64,000 bases of DNA from Phylloscopus collybita (Eukaryota > Chordata > Aves > Passeriformes > Phylloscopidae). Under the pieces are notes generated by a model, which ran no database searches, was not told the origin of the DNA, and saw only the letters and a list, made by a program, of their open reading frames with translations. A program made the position numbers and the translations under genes. The stretch is taken from contig JAJNNQ010000098.1 of NCBI GenBank assembly GCA_027886175.1, positions 248,001-312,000 on the forward strand, given 5' to 3'. Positions 23,900-35,349 of the stretch are shown piece by piece. How positions within the stretch are numbered: position 1 is the first letter of the stretch; each line of letters starts with the position of its first letter.

Positions 23900-24383
23900 G
23901 GCCAACTGTCAGGATTCCTCACTGGTGTATTCCTCTGCCATTGCCACCGGCGGTGAGGTAATCCATCTTCTCGGCAGCAGGTGTATTCTTAGGGGTTCTG
24001 TAATTCGATCGAGCTGCATACTTCTTTTTAAAGGCACCCCACCTAGATAACTTTACTGTGTCCGCCTTACAGGGCACGTTACTTAACCTTCGGCACTCGA
24101 TGGCTAAGACTTGTGCCCACAAGTCCAATTTTCCCCTTATCTTTTTTTGGTATAACCAGAATCACTCTGGAGAGCCTAATTTCAATAAGCCCAGGCTCAT
24201 TGCGAGTGCTAAGGCACAGCTGGTCAGGGTTTGTTCTTCTTCCAGACACTTGGTGCACAAGCCCTTAGGTTTGTACTCTCTTTTACAACGAACAACTCAA
24301 ATTTTACAGCAATAGTTACACTTAAAATGAATACATGGATAACATGGACACCCTGGTTTTAAGCAATTTATCATATTCCCCAT
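23900..24383 (-). pseudogene. E4 cysteine-rich reading between pol and envelope
   Basis: From ATG 24383: MGNMINCLKPGCPCYPC, then CNYCC, a stop, then GLCTKCLEEEQTLTSC and continuing into DLWAQVLAIECRRLSNVPC (frame 23919-24128). The paired cysteines (CPC, YPC, YCC, TKC) look zinc-binding. It may be an envelope leader or a small accessory frame. I do not recognise a named family, and stops interrupt it here. Confidence 0.4.
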
Positions 24384-24461
24384 GGCCGTTTAACTCCACT
24401 GAAGTTTTATCTTTAGATCTCCTGGCAAGGAGGTGACTTTCCACTCGGGCTGATTTTTTTG

Positions 24462-25342
24462 TCACTTGATTTTTTTCACTCTAGAAGCATGTGTCCAGCC
24501 CCTTTCAGCTGTTCGAATGGCAGTGTCTGTAGCCAAAAGAACAAGAAAAGGCCCTTCCCAGTGAGGTGTTAGTGGGACATCTTTCCAGGTCTTTATTAGC
24601 ACCTTTATTAGCACCTCGTCTCCTGGTTGTATTTTGTGAATAGCGAATCCCAATGGGGTGCTTTGAGTAATGAGTCCATTTTTGTAGCTCTTGGAGGTTC
24701 TTGTTTATTGCTATCAAATAGGGCTGTATCTGTTTATTCTTCATTTTCAGGTGCCCCACTGGCACTCCCTGAGTTCTGAGGGTGCCAACGGGGTATGATA
24801 TTCCCATTGAATCTCAAGGGCTTTTGCCAATTGTTTATTTATTTTGGAAGTAAAATGTGTTCCTTGATTTGAATTAATGTAATCTATTATTTCATATCGA
24901 GGAACAATTTCCTCGAGTATTACTTTTGAGACTACTTGAGCGGTTGTCCTCGAGCTAGGGAAAGCTTCCACCCAATGAGTTAATTGATGTATTATTACTA
25001 GGAGTTATCTATATCTCCCTACTTTAGGCAATTCAGTGAAATTTACTTGAATCCTCCTAAATGGGTGATAAGCTAAGGGGTGGCCCCCTAAAGGTGTCTG
25101 TCTTGCCCTGGTCCTGTTTATTTTCTTGCATATCATACACTCTAGTACTTCTTGTTTTTCTAGTTTATAGATTCTTTTGTACTCAAAGAATTTTAGAAAC
25201 TGTTTTGCTAAAGCCCATGCCCCCCAATGAGTCTGTTGGTGAAGTCTCTTCAGAATTTTCCTGGTATATTCCCTAGATACCAATTTCCTACTGTTTGGTA
25301 GTCTCCATTTTCCTTGTTTATATGTTCCTCCTATCTTTTTAT
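24462..25342 (-). pseudogene. pol: E4 integrase
   Basis: Zinc domain at 25005-25283 with HQQTHWGAW and CMICKKIN (His/His/Cys/Cys). In the core, VEAFPSSRTTAQVVSKVILE reads well, but the second catalytic motif is YINSNQGTHF, where Asp is replaced by Asn. C-terminal barrel WEGPFLVLLATDTAIRTAE at about 24500-24560. The losses Asp-to-Asn and Arg-to-Gln are all G-to-A changes on the coding strand. Confidence 0.85.
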
Positions 25343-25347
25343 ACCCT

Positions 25348-26104
25348 TGTCTTGGTTTGGAAAGACAGGTTTCTGCCAGGGAAACTGGGGTTCCCCTAGA
25401 ATGGAGAATGTAAACCCCTCACACCCCGCCAAATTATAATTTTGTAATCAAGGGCTCTCAGGCAAAGATTTTGGGGATAGGAATAACAGTTCTTTACTAA
25501 GAATATTAACAATACAAATGTAATAGGAAACAAAAACCACCCAACCAAACAAGCAAACAAACAATTTTGGAAAACCCTGACAGAGTCAGAGTTACAACTT
25601 GACACCCTGTGGGGTCAGGGTGTTGAAAGCAGTCCAAAAGTAAGTCCTCCTGGAATGGCAGATGTGGTTTTGTTGGAGCAGAGATGATCCTGTAGAAAAG
25701 GGTCCAGGGGTGGTGAGGAGAGGTCTGGTGATCGTGAGGAGGGGGTCCGGTGATGGTGAGATGGGGTCTGGTGTTGGTGAAATGAGGTCCGGTCTTCCTC
25801 CCAGGAAATCAGGTGAAAAACTAGCAGCTTCTGTGTCTGTGAGTCTCCGTTTATCCAGACAGCAAAACTGCCTGCCCCCCCACTGCCAGGGGGATGTGAT
25901 GTATCTCACAATAGGATGATGGAAATGCAGATGCACAGCTCTAGGGGGGGAAGGTACAGGCTGGGAAGGTGCTAATGGCCCATTACTCAAAGGCATCAGG
26001 CCTCTCCCTCCTTGAGTTACCAGAGATAAAGAAAAGCATCTCCCCAACTGCTTTTAAACAGATGAAAATAGAATATACAAACCCTGGCTCCACAACCCAG
26101 GACA
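25348..26104 (-). repeat. Y-family solo LTR in E4 pol
   Basis: On + TGTCTTGGTTTGG...AACCCAGGACA, 757 bases, 5-bp duplication accct (25343-25347 and 26105-26109). Read on -, it starts TGTCCTGGGTT and ends AAACCAAGACA. Same family as 42045-42812 and as the ends of Z. Confidence 0.9.
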
Positions 26105-28450
26105 ACCCTTCAATTTCTTCCTGAGAAGGATTTGCAGGGTATTCTTGAATTTCATTTTCTATAACTTTTGGGACTTTCACTGTTAATAATGTTGCTCTCT
26201 TGGCCTCCTCATCTGCCAAATTATTTTCTCGAGTTTAGAATTTTATCCCGACTTGATGTCCCTTTACGTGCACAATGGAGATTGCCTCGGGGTCTCTTAC
26301 TGTTTTTAAAAACTTTTGTCCTCTGGTGCTAACCAGTCTCCTTTCTTCTTAAATTTTCTAAAAGCATATTTGGAGTCTGTAAATACCATTCCTTTCCTTC
26401 TTTTTAATCTCTTCAGTGCCCGCAGCACTGCATACAACTCACAAGCTTGTGCTGACTAGCTAGCATTTAGCAGACTGGACTCTACTACTTCACTGGTCCT
26501 GCTGTCTACTATGATGTATCTAGATTTCCTTTTCCCTTTTATAACCTTTGTTGACCCATCTACAAATCATTTTTTCTCTCATCTAATTCTTCTTTTTCTA
26601 AGTCTGGTCTTATTTTTGTCTGGAGTTCTATTATCTCTGCACAATTGTGTACGGGCTTTTCCAGAGCTTTTCCAAATAAAAACTGGGCTGGATTCTGAGC
26701 AGTAGTTGTTCTTAACTCTAACTCCGGTGAGTGAATTAGTATAACTTCATATTTCAGAAGCCTGGCATCTGTAAGTCACTTATCTGCCTTCTGTTGTAAA
26801 ATGCTCCTCACATTATGGGGTGTATACACTATTAATTGTGCTTTAAAGGTAACTTTCTTTGCTTCTTCCACTAGTAGTGCCACAGCCACGATAGCCTGCA
26901 GACGGGTTGGCCATCCTCTACTTACTGGGTCTAAAAGTTTTGTTACATATGCCACAGGTTTCTTAGCTCCTGCCCAATCTTGTGTCAGTATCCCATGAGC
27001 TGTATGGTTGCTAACATCTACAAACAATTGAAATTGCTTTTTCAGATCTGGGAGGCTCAGCACTGGTGCTGTAATCAGTCTCTTTCAATCCCTCAAACTT
27101 CTTTTTATTTTGTTCTGTCCATTTTAACCTATCTGTGGTGAGTTTCTCATACAGAAATTTTACCTTTTCACTGTACCCTTCAATCTACTGTTTACAGTAT
27201 CTCATCAGCCTCAATAACTGTCTGATTTCCTTTTTGGTTTGCGGGGGAGGTAATTAAATGATTCTTGCTACTCTTTCTGGATTCAATTTTGTTTTTCTTT
27301 TTGTGATTCAGTGTCTCAGATATTTCACCTCAGGTTCTGTAAATTGAAGCTTAGATTTTGAAACCTTCAGTCCCTTATTTCCTAAGAAATTTAACAGTTT
27401 TATGGTACATGCCCTTACATCCTCTTCCTTTTTACCAGCTATGAATAGGTTATCTACATACTGCAAAATCTTAGTTCCCTCCCGTGGGGTGAATTGACTT
27501 AATAATTGTTCCAAAGCCTGACAGAACAAATTTGGACTGTCAACAAAACCTTTGGGGTAGGGATGTCCACCTGATCTGTTGTTTCCTGTGAGTTTCTGGG
27601 TCCTCCCATTGAAAAGCAAAATAGTCTCAGCTACTCTCAGCTAAGGGACAGGTCCAAAAGGCATCTTTTAGATCAATTACACTATACTAAGTATCTTCAG
27701 GGGAGACCTGGTTAAGGAGAGTATATGGATTAGCCACCACAGGAAAATGGGTTTTGGTCTTCTTGTTTATGGCTCTGAGGTTTTGGACCAGTCTGTAATT
27801 CCCATCCGATTTTCAGACTGCAAGAATAGGTGTATTGTGCCTAGACATGCAGGGTTCTAAAGTTCCCCTCTTTATGAGATCATCTATTTCTGGTTTTAAT
27901 TCTTTCCTCCTTTCCAGTGAGATGGGGTACTGTTTAATTCTAATCAGGTCTTCTGGTCTCTCTATCTCACTATGAATGGGTTCCATTTCCAATCTCCCCG
28001 CTTCTCCTGGAGTATGCCAGACATTTGGGTCTATCTTATCCTCATCCTGAAGGGTTAATTTGTATAAACTTACTACCAATTCAGAGTCATTGATAATCAA
28101 ATTTATCCCAAGAGCTACCATCAGGTCTCTTCCTAATAAGTTATAATCAGCCTCTTCTACCAACAACATATTTTTTAAACAAATCTTAGTATCTGATTTT
28201 ATTTCTACCTTTTTAATTACTGGTACCTGAAAAGGTTCGCTTTTTGCTCCAATTATAGTCAGTTTCCTTACTCTTTGCACACCCTATGGGCAATTGTTTA
28301 AAAGTGCTTCTCTCAGCCCCAGAGTCTACTAGGAATTCTAAAACTTCTCCCTGAGGTCTCACTTTCAATTTTATCAAGGGCTCTTTAGATGGTTTTGACC
28401 CCAGAATGAAAAGCTCCTGATACTTCTAATCCTCCTTGAACATCTTTTCA
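26105..28450 (-). pseudogene. pol: E4 protease, RT and RNase H
   Basis: Protease active site reads VDSGAE at about 28316-28333, with LLGRDLMVALGI downstream (28120-28155). RT N-terminus RIKQYPISLERRKELKPEID. The catalytic box is changed to YVDNL (27450-27464), the second aspartate becoming asparagine. Connection/RNase H follows (FQLFVDVSNHTAHGILTQDW at about 27025). A TAG replaces a Trp codon near 27185. A tail reading MADEEAKRATLL ends where the nested LTR begins (26104). Several frame changes. Not functional. Confidence 0.85.
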
Positions 28451-28496
28451 TCTTTCTATCTTTTTCTGCAATTTTTCTTAACGTGCCCAAGGCCCT

Positions 28497-28872
28497 TAGA
28501 AGCAGACAACCCCTTATAACACGGGAAAACTGGACAGAGCAACGCAGATAGAACCAATGTGGTCAACATACATTCTCTGTTTATTCTGGCTAAGATGGCT
28601 GATTATATACAGTTCCATATAGTTTACAACAACACACATTCTCTCATTGGCATTCAGCATGAAGAAAAACGCAAACAAACATTGTTTATTTCGGTCTTAA
28701 GGTGTCTAACATGTTCACACTATAACTATACCAACTAATACCCAAAACCACCACTGTCCTGTGCCCCACACCTTAACATAATTTCTAACTGCGCCACAGG
28801 CTTTGTACCTCCACACAGACCTGAATCTGAGGCCCAATCTGGGGTAGCTCAAACCAAATTCCAAAAAACACA
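28497..28872 (-). repeat. Solo LTR related to the E1 LTR, in E4 nucleocapsid region
   Basis: Reverse complement tracks the E1 LTR: gggcctcag(t/a)ttcagg, the gcctgtggc(a/g)cag block, ttcttca(t/c)(a/g)ctga(g/a)tgcc, and the AATAAA region. It is much more diverged than the E1 pair. Edges approximate; no duplication confirmed. Confidence 0.65.
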
Positions 28873-29051
28873 TCATGCCCACGTTCTCTAAGAAATTCTG
28901 CTATAGCCCTTGCAGTAAAAGCAAGCTGGTGGTTCTTTCTGATTGCTGGGTCTCCTTCTCAGAGGGGGTGACTGTTCTTTCTTAGCCCTGCTCTTTTCCT
29001 GTTTCTCTGAATCGAGGGAGTGCTTTTGCTTTTATGCTTCCCTCACTGCTG

Positions 29052-30572
29052 CTACCAGTACCCTTGCTTGCGTTTTCTGTTGTTCTTTTTTCTCTTCTTA
29101 TGTAGACCTTTTGTGCCTTCCTGAGCAGTTCTTGAAACTCTTTTTTTCTGCCAGTTGTCTATTTTTTCAAGCTTCTTCCAGATATCTTCCCAAGACTTCG
29201 CTACAAATTGGGTTTTCAGCAATATCTCTCCTATGGGAGAGTTAGGGTTTGTCCCTGAGTATACCTGTAAGCTTTTCCTCAGCCTGTTTAACCACTCAGA
29301 AGGTGTTTTATCTTTTTTCTGACATTCTCCAAATACCTTACTGATATTCTGTCTCCTGGGTACGGCTTCTCTAATTTTTTGGATTACTATGTTTTTCAGA
29401 TTTATTATGTTTTGTTGACCCTCCCCCATCTGAGCGCTCCAGCCTGGTCTTTGGTTTGGCCATTTCTGTTCCCCTGGCGTTCCTTGTGGGTTCTGCCGCT
29501 CCCATTCTCTCATTCCAGCGTGTCTGATCATTTCCTTTTCCTCATTGTCAAACAGTGACCTTAAAATGGCCATGATATCATCATACGAGTAGATACTCGT
29601 GCCTAAAAATTTATCTAGCCTGTCTGAAACTCCCAGGGGATCATCTATCAATTTCCCCATTTCCTTCTTGAAAGCCCTCACGTCTGAGGTGTTAATCGGT
29701 ACATTTACATATCCGATAATGCCTGGTGTGGTCAGCACTTCTTTTAATGGGAGTAGATTGTGCCTATCTTTCTTATATTCACTATCTTCTGCTATATTTT
29801 TCAATTTTTGCCGTGTTCTCCTGGCTGTTGGGGTGGAGATCGCTTTCTGCGAGTTTTTGTTTGTTTGGGGGCATTGGTTGAGGGAGAATGCCGAGTCCAG
29901 CTCCAGTGGTAGGTGTTCCAGGGGCTGGGTGACTGGGGGTGGCGGAGGCAAAGGAGCTATCTGAGGGGGTTGCAACCTCAGGGTTGGTTCTAGAGGAGGT
30001 GGCAATCCCACCTGTGGGGTCAGCTGTTCTAGCAGAGGTGCCGAAGCCTCCACTGGAGGGGCTTGGTCCATCTGCAAGGGTTGGAGCAGAGGTGCAGGAA
30101 GCATCGGTGGGGGAGCCTGAGCTTGTGCTGGCTGGGGAAAGGGGTTGCGATATGGGGGTGGAAGGTTGTATAAGGGCTCCCATGTATCACCCTGAGTTGG
30201 GGTGGGATTTCCAATTTTTATCATGTAGATTCTGATATCTGCCCTCTCCCACATTTTGGCATATTCATACTCTTCCCCTTCCCATGTTAGCTTATCTCCC
30301 ACATAGATGGTCAAAGCTCTACAGACCCATCTCTCAAATGTGCCAAACATAGGCCAGATTACATATTTTCTTATCTCTTCTCCTCCCCAGACTTTTACAC
30401 AAAAGTAGATCATCCTTTCTTTAGACTTTTTCTTTCTTATAGGGCATTCCTCCCAATGTTCTAGCATCCATCCCAGTGGGCTATCCTGCAGGATCTCGGG
30501 AATGCCATCTCCTAACTTTTTCACAGATTTTTCTGAGGATTTCCCTTGGATTTTACTCTTTCTCTGTCCCAT
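29052..30572 (-). CDS. gag: E4 gag, open reading frame of 506 codons
   Basis: Gammaretrovirus-like Gag. Start chosen at 30572 because it gives MGQRKSK, the usual N-myristoylated Met-Gly-Gln; an ATG 24 codons upstream lacks this. Matrix holds PLGWMLEHWEECP. A long proline-rich region contains the late-domain motif LPPPY. Capsid includes PLGVSDRLDKFLGTSIYSYD, and the major homology region is DKTPSEWLNRLRKSLQVYSG. The frame ends in TAG (29052-29054) after a basic tail, with no CCHC zinc knuckle in it, so the nucleocapsid is missing or shifted downstream. The uninterrupted frame contrasts with the ruined pol of the same provirus. Expression cannot be judged from sequence. Confidence 0.85.
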   Translation of the reverse strand: MGQRKSKIQGKSSEKSVKKLGDGIPEILQDSPLGWMLEHWEECPIRKKKSKERMIYFCVKVWGGEEIRKYVIWPMFGTFERWVCRALTIYVGDKLTWEGEEYEYAKMWERADIRIYMIKIGNPTPTQGDTWEPLYNLPPPYRNPFPQPAQAQAPPPMLPAPLLQPLQMDQAPPVEASAPLLEQLTPQVGLPPPLEPTLRLQPPQIAPLPPPPPVTQPLEHLPLELDSAFSLNQCPQTNKNSQKAISTPTARRTRQKLKNIAEDSEYKKDRHNLLPLKEVLTTPGIIGYVNVPINTSDVRAFKKEMGKLIDDPLGVSDRLDKFLGTSIYSYDDIMAILRSLFDNEEKEMIRHAGMREWERQNPQGTPGEQKWPNQRPGWSAQMGEGQQNIINLKNIVIQKIREAVPRRQNISKVFGECQKKDKTPSEWLNRLRKSLQVYSGTNPNSPIGEILLKTQFVAKSWEDIWKKLEKIDNWQKKRVSRTAQEGTKGLHKKRKKNNRKRKQGYW

Positions 30573-30809
30573 TTTTCTGAAAAGAAAAAACCTGCTGCAG
30601 TTCCTGCCTGCATTTTTTACCTGACTCTCCTGATTCCTGAGCAAAACTCAGACCTCCAAAAAACCTAGACTCTAACTGGTACCAAATTTTCCTGATTCTC
30701 CTAGATATTACTAGACTACTAGCCCTGCTGGGGACCGACTGGTGGGGGTTTTTTTTTTGGTAATGAGCTCTCTCTGCTCCTTGTCTGATTTCTCCTAGAC
30801 CTTTCCTGA

Positions 30810-31110
30810 ATCCTAGACTAAAAGGCTTATCAGTTCCAAACTCCAAGAACGTCCCTTTCCTTTTAGCTTCCGGTGATCGACTCCGAACCTTGGGAGGTTT
30901 GGGCATGTGTGAACAGTGAAGAATTTCTGCACTGGACCCCTCCTGGATCTTAGGCTAGAGGGCTTACCAGCTCCTTATCCAAGAACGTCCCTTTCCCTGT
31001 CAGCTTACTGTGCTTTGATTTCCCCGGATCTTACCTGGGTTTTAAACTAAAAGGCTTACCAGCTCCCGATCCCCAGGAATGTCCCTTTCCTTTTAGTTTA
31101 CTGTTCCTTC
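30810..31110 (-). repeat. Three imperfect direct repeats in the E4 leader
   Basis: The unit contains ggcttaccagctcc...aa(c/t)gtccctttcc...agctta and recurs three times, at about 30815, 30955 and 31045. It lies in the untranslated leader between primer site and gag, where packaging signals usually are. Confidence 0.55.
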
Positions 31111-31512
31111 ACATGCTTCCCCTTTAACCAACCATTTCTCTTGTGGGAGAACAAAACTGCGATCACAGGATCCACACTCGCTTTGTGATAATATCACGTC
31201 TCATTCACACACATGATTACCACCACTCAACCACACAGTACTTATGGCTCTTTTTCCTGCATGGATTCTCTGTGCACGTTGAGTTTTAAGAGTGAGACTT
31301 ATGCCGTGGCTCCTGAAGACCCTTCACCTGGGTCTTCCCTGAGTTCTCAGAGAGCTCCTGAGCTAGCCCTTTCCTCATTTTGATTGTGGCTTTTTATCTC
31401 ACTCTGGTTTGGTGTTTGATTGGTTCCACAGGATCTCCCTGTTCTGCTGGGCTGCTGAAAACAGCAGGGCACCCCCCAAAGCGGAAAAAGGGTTCCCTGA
31501 ATTGCAAATCAA

Positions 31513-31530
31513 ATCACGCTGGGGTCACCA
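31513..31530 (-). other. E4 primer binding site, tRNA-Trp-like
   Basis: Minus strand tggtgaccccagcgtgat, a few bases inside the LTR, differs at two positions from the tRNA-Trp site of avian leukosis viruses. The bases up to the 3'-CCA complement are intact. Confidence 0.7.
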
Positions 31531-31534
31531 GATT

Positions 31535-32192
31535 TGTTATAAATGAAATGGGCCAATTTATCAATAAAAGAATTTACTGAAAATTGAAATGAAAAAGATC
31601 AAGAAAAGCCACAAGCCAAGTCAGTGCCAAACCCGGGATCGACACTGGGTGAACCACAGACACAGCCTCTATCGCACCAGGACCCCACAGTTCACGAAGT
31701 AGGCACAGTGTGGCCGGTTTCTATACAGTTTTTCGGCTGTTCAGTATGTTGTTCCAGTCCATTGTCCTCTTTGTGTTAGATACATATTCATGTGTCCTTG
31801 TTTTCCTGCTGCTGTCTGTTGAGCGGATTTCCGAGAAGGAAGATGCCCATGAGTGGATTTACAGAAACCCGGTATTGGGATGCATGGCCTTAACATGCAG
31901 ATCAGATTCATATCAGTCGTTAATCACTGGGTCGTTGGCAGATCCATCGGTGGTGAAGACCTATTTCTTTTCAGTTGCACCTTTCTTACCTTTCTTTCTC
32001 TTGTTAATGTTGTTCCCTTTGGAGTTGGCAGAGGTTTTACAATTCCTGAGTGTTTTTAGTTTCTATGCTAATATGGTTTCTTTGGGTGCTGGCAGCGGTT
32101 TCACAAATTTAGGGTGCTTTTAGTTTTAAGCTTACATGATTTTATAATATACATTTACAATAAAACCGAATTATTTTACAACATTTATCACA
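31535..32192 (-). repeat. E4 5' LTR
   Basis: 658 bases, TGTTATAAATGAAATG...CATTTATCACA on +. Identical to the 3' LTR over a long central block (about 31830-32170) and diverged near its U5 end. Confidence 0.85.
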
Positions 32193-32217
32193 CTCCGTCT
32201 CCCCTGATTGCAACATG

Positions 32218-32235
32218 TGGTGACCCTGAGATGTG
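32218..32235 (+). other. E3 primer binding site
   Basis: Two bases after the LTR end (32215), tggtgaccctgagatgtg starts like the tRNA-Trp primer site used by avian leukosis-type viruses (TGGTGACCC) and then diverges. The primer is therefore only tentatively Trp. Confidence 0.5.
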
Positions 32236-32438
32236 ACAACCTAACTATGAGACAAGAAAGGAGACGGAGCAACAGAGAGAGATGGAGAGCCAGAGCTACA
32301 AAGAAAATGCCCAGAGGTGTGTGAGGAAAAAACCAGCCTACAGAACTGTGTGAAGGAGATAGCCAAAAGAGCTATCGACACCCAAGGAGCTGTAACTGTC
32401 TAAAAGGACATAAAAAGGGTAAGCCTCTGCTGGGAACA

Positions 32439-35190
32439 ATGGGTAATACAATTTCTGAAGAGGACCAAGCCATCGTGAATATTTGGACTCTGATCTTAAG
32501 AAAAAGAGGGGTTGAGCTTGATGAAGAAGCTCTAGAGACTTTATTACAGTTTTTCAGGAGCCAGGGTGTAGAAATCACCATAGATACTGCCTATAGTGTT
32601 GTGAAAAACACGATTCACTTTTTATGTACAATTTATAAGTTTAATAAAAGTAAAATAAAATAGACAATAAGGAGACAAAAAATCCCCAGAGCTCTTTTTG
32701 GCCGAGGTGCTGATACCAACAAGATCAGCACGTCGTCTATTTTCAGATCCTTTGTTTTAAGGACTTCTGTGTTACATACTTAAATGAGCTAATACATGAT
32801 TCAAATATTCATTTTGGTTTCAAGACACCCCTTAAGTACACAGTTTATTTATGGGGCTCCATGCAGTCTGGATGGAGGTGTTAAATCTGTCTTCTTCAAA
32901 AAGGCTCAATTGTTCCTTATCTTTAGGAATTCCAGATGCCCCTCCTGTCTTCTATCTAGTTGAGGAGTTACAAAAAAAAACCCCAACAATCCCATCTCCA
33001 CTTTGTTACAATCTAAGAATATTCATCTATCACATTTTTCAAATTCTATTAATAAAAGAACATACAATACAACCTTCCCATATAATACATAAAGCAATCA
33101 GCTTGCTATATGCTAAAAGCCAACTCCAAAACATGCATTTATTACAGTGTTAAAACCTGGGAACAAGGCAGACAATTGGTTTTTGACTCTACTTCTAGAG
33201 GCAACGACACTGCTATAAGTGTTTTAACTACCTGGAGGATAATAATGGGTACTTTAAATTTGATAAAAGCCCAGAGAAATGCAAAAGCAGCTGCTAAGGT
33301 GCCTGTGCTGGTTGCTCAAAATGGGGGAAAGCACAGTGCAAGTGCACAAAAAACCCCAAGATGGCGGACACCACGTGGCGCGGGAGCCACCCGCTGAAAA
33401 TAGCAGAGCCCGCATGCCGCAGATGCGGCCTGCCGAAACATCCCAAGATGACGAAGCATGGGAGGTGGCCTGCAGGGAGGCAGATGCCATGCCGAGCACA
33501 CAGGGGGAGGGGCTGGAGGTGGTTTATTAAAAATATGAATATAGACCTAATACCGATATCCAACTGAGACGGACAAAAAACTCTCTAACAGTTTAAAGTT
33601 AGAAAGTGTATGTTTATTGCAGTGCTGAGCAGCATGTGGGGTAGTCCCCAAAAACATACCGTGCCTTACAGAAAATCACAAAGCCATTTTATTTACAAAA
33701 CTGTTGAATATCCAAAATACAAATGCATATTCATAACCCTGGTACATCCCATTCCCCGCTTTGTATGGTAATCGGCAAAAAAGCAATTAAGCATGCACAG
33801 TTTGTCCTTTGAAATGGGTCAGTGGTCTCATTAAAGAGGAGTGGGTTTAAAATGAGGAAGTAAAATGACTCTTCATTGCCCTGAACTTTCTACCTTTTCA
33901 ATGCAAATGGTGACAAATGAGTGTTGGTAGGACTCCCATTTCCTTAGGTACAGTGACTTTCAATAAGTTTCAGGATTGGGGAGTGTCTGCAATTGTCCTG
34001 TGTCCCTAAACCTATTTATCAGGTTCCCTATTTATTGTTGCAAGCACAGCTAAGCAAACATAAAGTTGACAAACAATCAGTTATTTGGGAAAAGTTAACT
34101 CAAGCCTAGTCTTCCTTAGCTAACTACAAAGCTTTTAATTAACTCCAACAACCATGAGGCCTATTTCTAACTAAAATCTTAATTTCCCTCAAATCCTATA
34201 TTCTTTAAAGTCTATGTCTCAGAGGGGGAGCAGCCGTTGTTTGGGCTCCCCAGCCCTGCAATGCCAGCACGTCATGATATCGGTGCCAGAGCATCCCCAC
34301 CACAGGCACCGGAGGCATCTGCACAGCCCACGTGGCAGCTTCCCCCAGTGAGTGCCAGAAGCCCCTGCAGCGCCTGCACAGCAGCAAGAGCCGGACGCGT
34401 GGGGTCCAGGGTTGTTCCTGCTGTGCCTACAGGACCCATTTGCCATTTCTTCCATGTCCCCTGGTGCCATGGAAGCACTCAGTCCACCTCCATCTCCAGC
34501 TGACTGGTGTAGTCCTGGAGCCCTGCCGACAGCCCAGCCTTCACTTGACATGCCCATTCAGAGTGGCGCTGCGCCCCCCAGAAGTGTGCTGGAACCGGGA
34601 AGTGCACTGGAACTGGGAAGTGCACTGGAACTTGCAAGTTGAGCAGCTCCTGAACCCAGAAGGGCCAGCAACGTGCTGCTAGAGCCTGCTGTCACACCAC
34701 ATCACACCCCACCATGCCTGCAGCCAAGGCTTGAGCAGCCTGAGGGACAGAGGATATGCGAGACCCCCACAGAGGGAACCTGAGCTACCGTCCTCCTTCC
34801 AACTCCCGAGAGGAAGTCTCTGCTCCACCCCAACTCCTGTCAGATACCACCCCCGCACATGATCCGATTAGCTTCTGGATGGCGGTTGCAAGTGGGGATA
34901 TAGAGGGGGTCAACCGAATTTCTGTGTCCATGCTTCCGCCATCATCAGAGGACTGGCAGCAGGAGGGTGGGACAATTGCATCATTCCCAGTTCTGCAAGG
35001 TAATGGGAGTGCATCTGATAGACATATCCCTTTTAATTGGCAAGTCCTCTCTGAGCCACGCCAATTGACTACTAAACATAGACTGGGGTCTCCTGCAGTT
35101 GCAAATATGCTTCAGTTTTTAACTGCCGGTGAATTAACTCCTTTTGACATGAAGCAAATCGCTAAACTACTCTGTACTCCAGTGCAATAG
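32439..35190 (+). pseudogene. gag: E3 gag, broken and interrupted
   Basis: Matrix opens at ATG 32439 (MGNTISEEDQ, with a glycine at position 2 suited to myristoylation) and stops after 74 codons. The middle is frameshifted and split by the solo LTR at 33520-34221. A capsid N-terminal part is readable at 34756-35190 (IPFNWQVLSEP, LTPFDMKQIAKLL). No major homology region or zinc knuckle remains because of the deletion into RT. A splice donor-like GGGTAAG precedes the ATG (32417). Confidence 0.75.
33520..34221 (-). repeat. X-family solo LTR in E3 gag
   Basis: 702 bases, with 4-bp duplication gagg (33516-33519 and 34222-34225), the size seen for gammaretroviruses. Same family as the E8 3' LTR (54548-55249), which makes it a useful unedited reference for the changes in E8. 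Confidence 0.9.
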
Positions 35191-35349
35191 ATGATGTTGG
35201 AATCCACCTGGAGACATTATGCAGAGGAGCAGGGACTGTGAAACTAAGAGGTTTCACAGCAGGACCCATGCTTTGGAGCAGGGATTTCCCAACTCATGGG
35301 ACTGCCCCCCATTGAAAGTCCACAGATGCAACCACTACAAGAGTTTGGG

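Larger units (their letters stand above)
20259..32192 (-). mobile_element. E4: gammaretrovirus-like provirus, reverse orientation, inserted in E3
   Basis: LTRs at 20259-20912 (3') and 31535-32192 (5') differ at roughly 20-25 places plus small indels, so E4 is older than E1. Between them, on the minus strand: tRNA-Trp-like primer site, long leader, open gag, broken protease/RT/RNase H/integrase, a cysteine-rich segment, broken envelope and a polypurine tract (20913-20926). Three other LTRs are nested inside (21368-22002, 25348-26104, 28497-28872). The outer flanks rejoin the E3 LTR. No clean 4-bp duplication was found (tctc versus ctcc). Confidence 0.88.

Noticed and set aside
34219..34682. 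Overlapping frames around 34.2-34.7 kb as a host gene
   Set aside because: They fall in the proline-rich middle of E3 gag, between the X solo LTR and the capsid frame; low complexity accounts for them.
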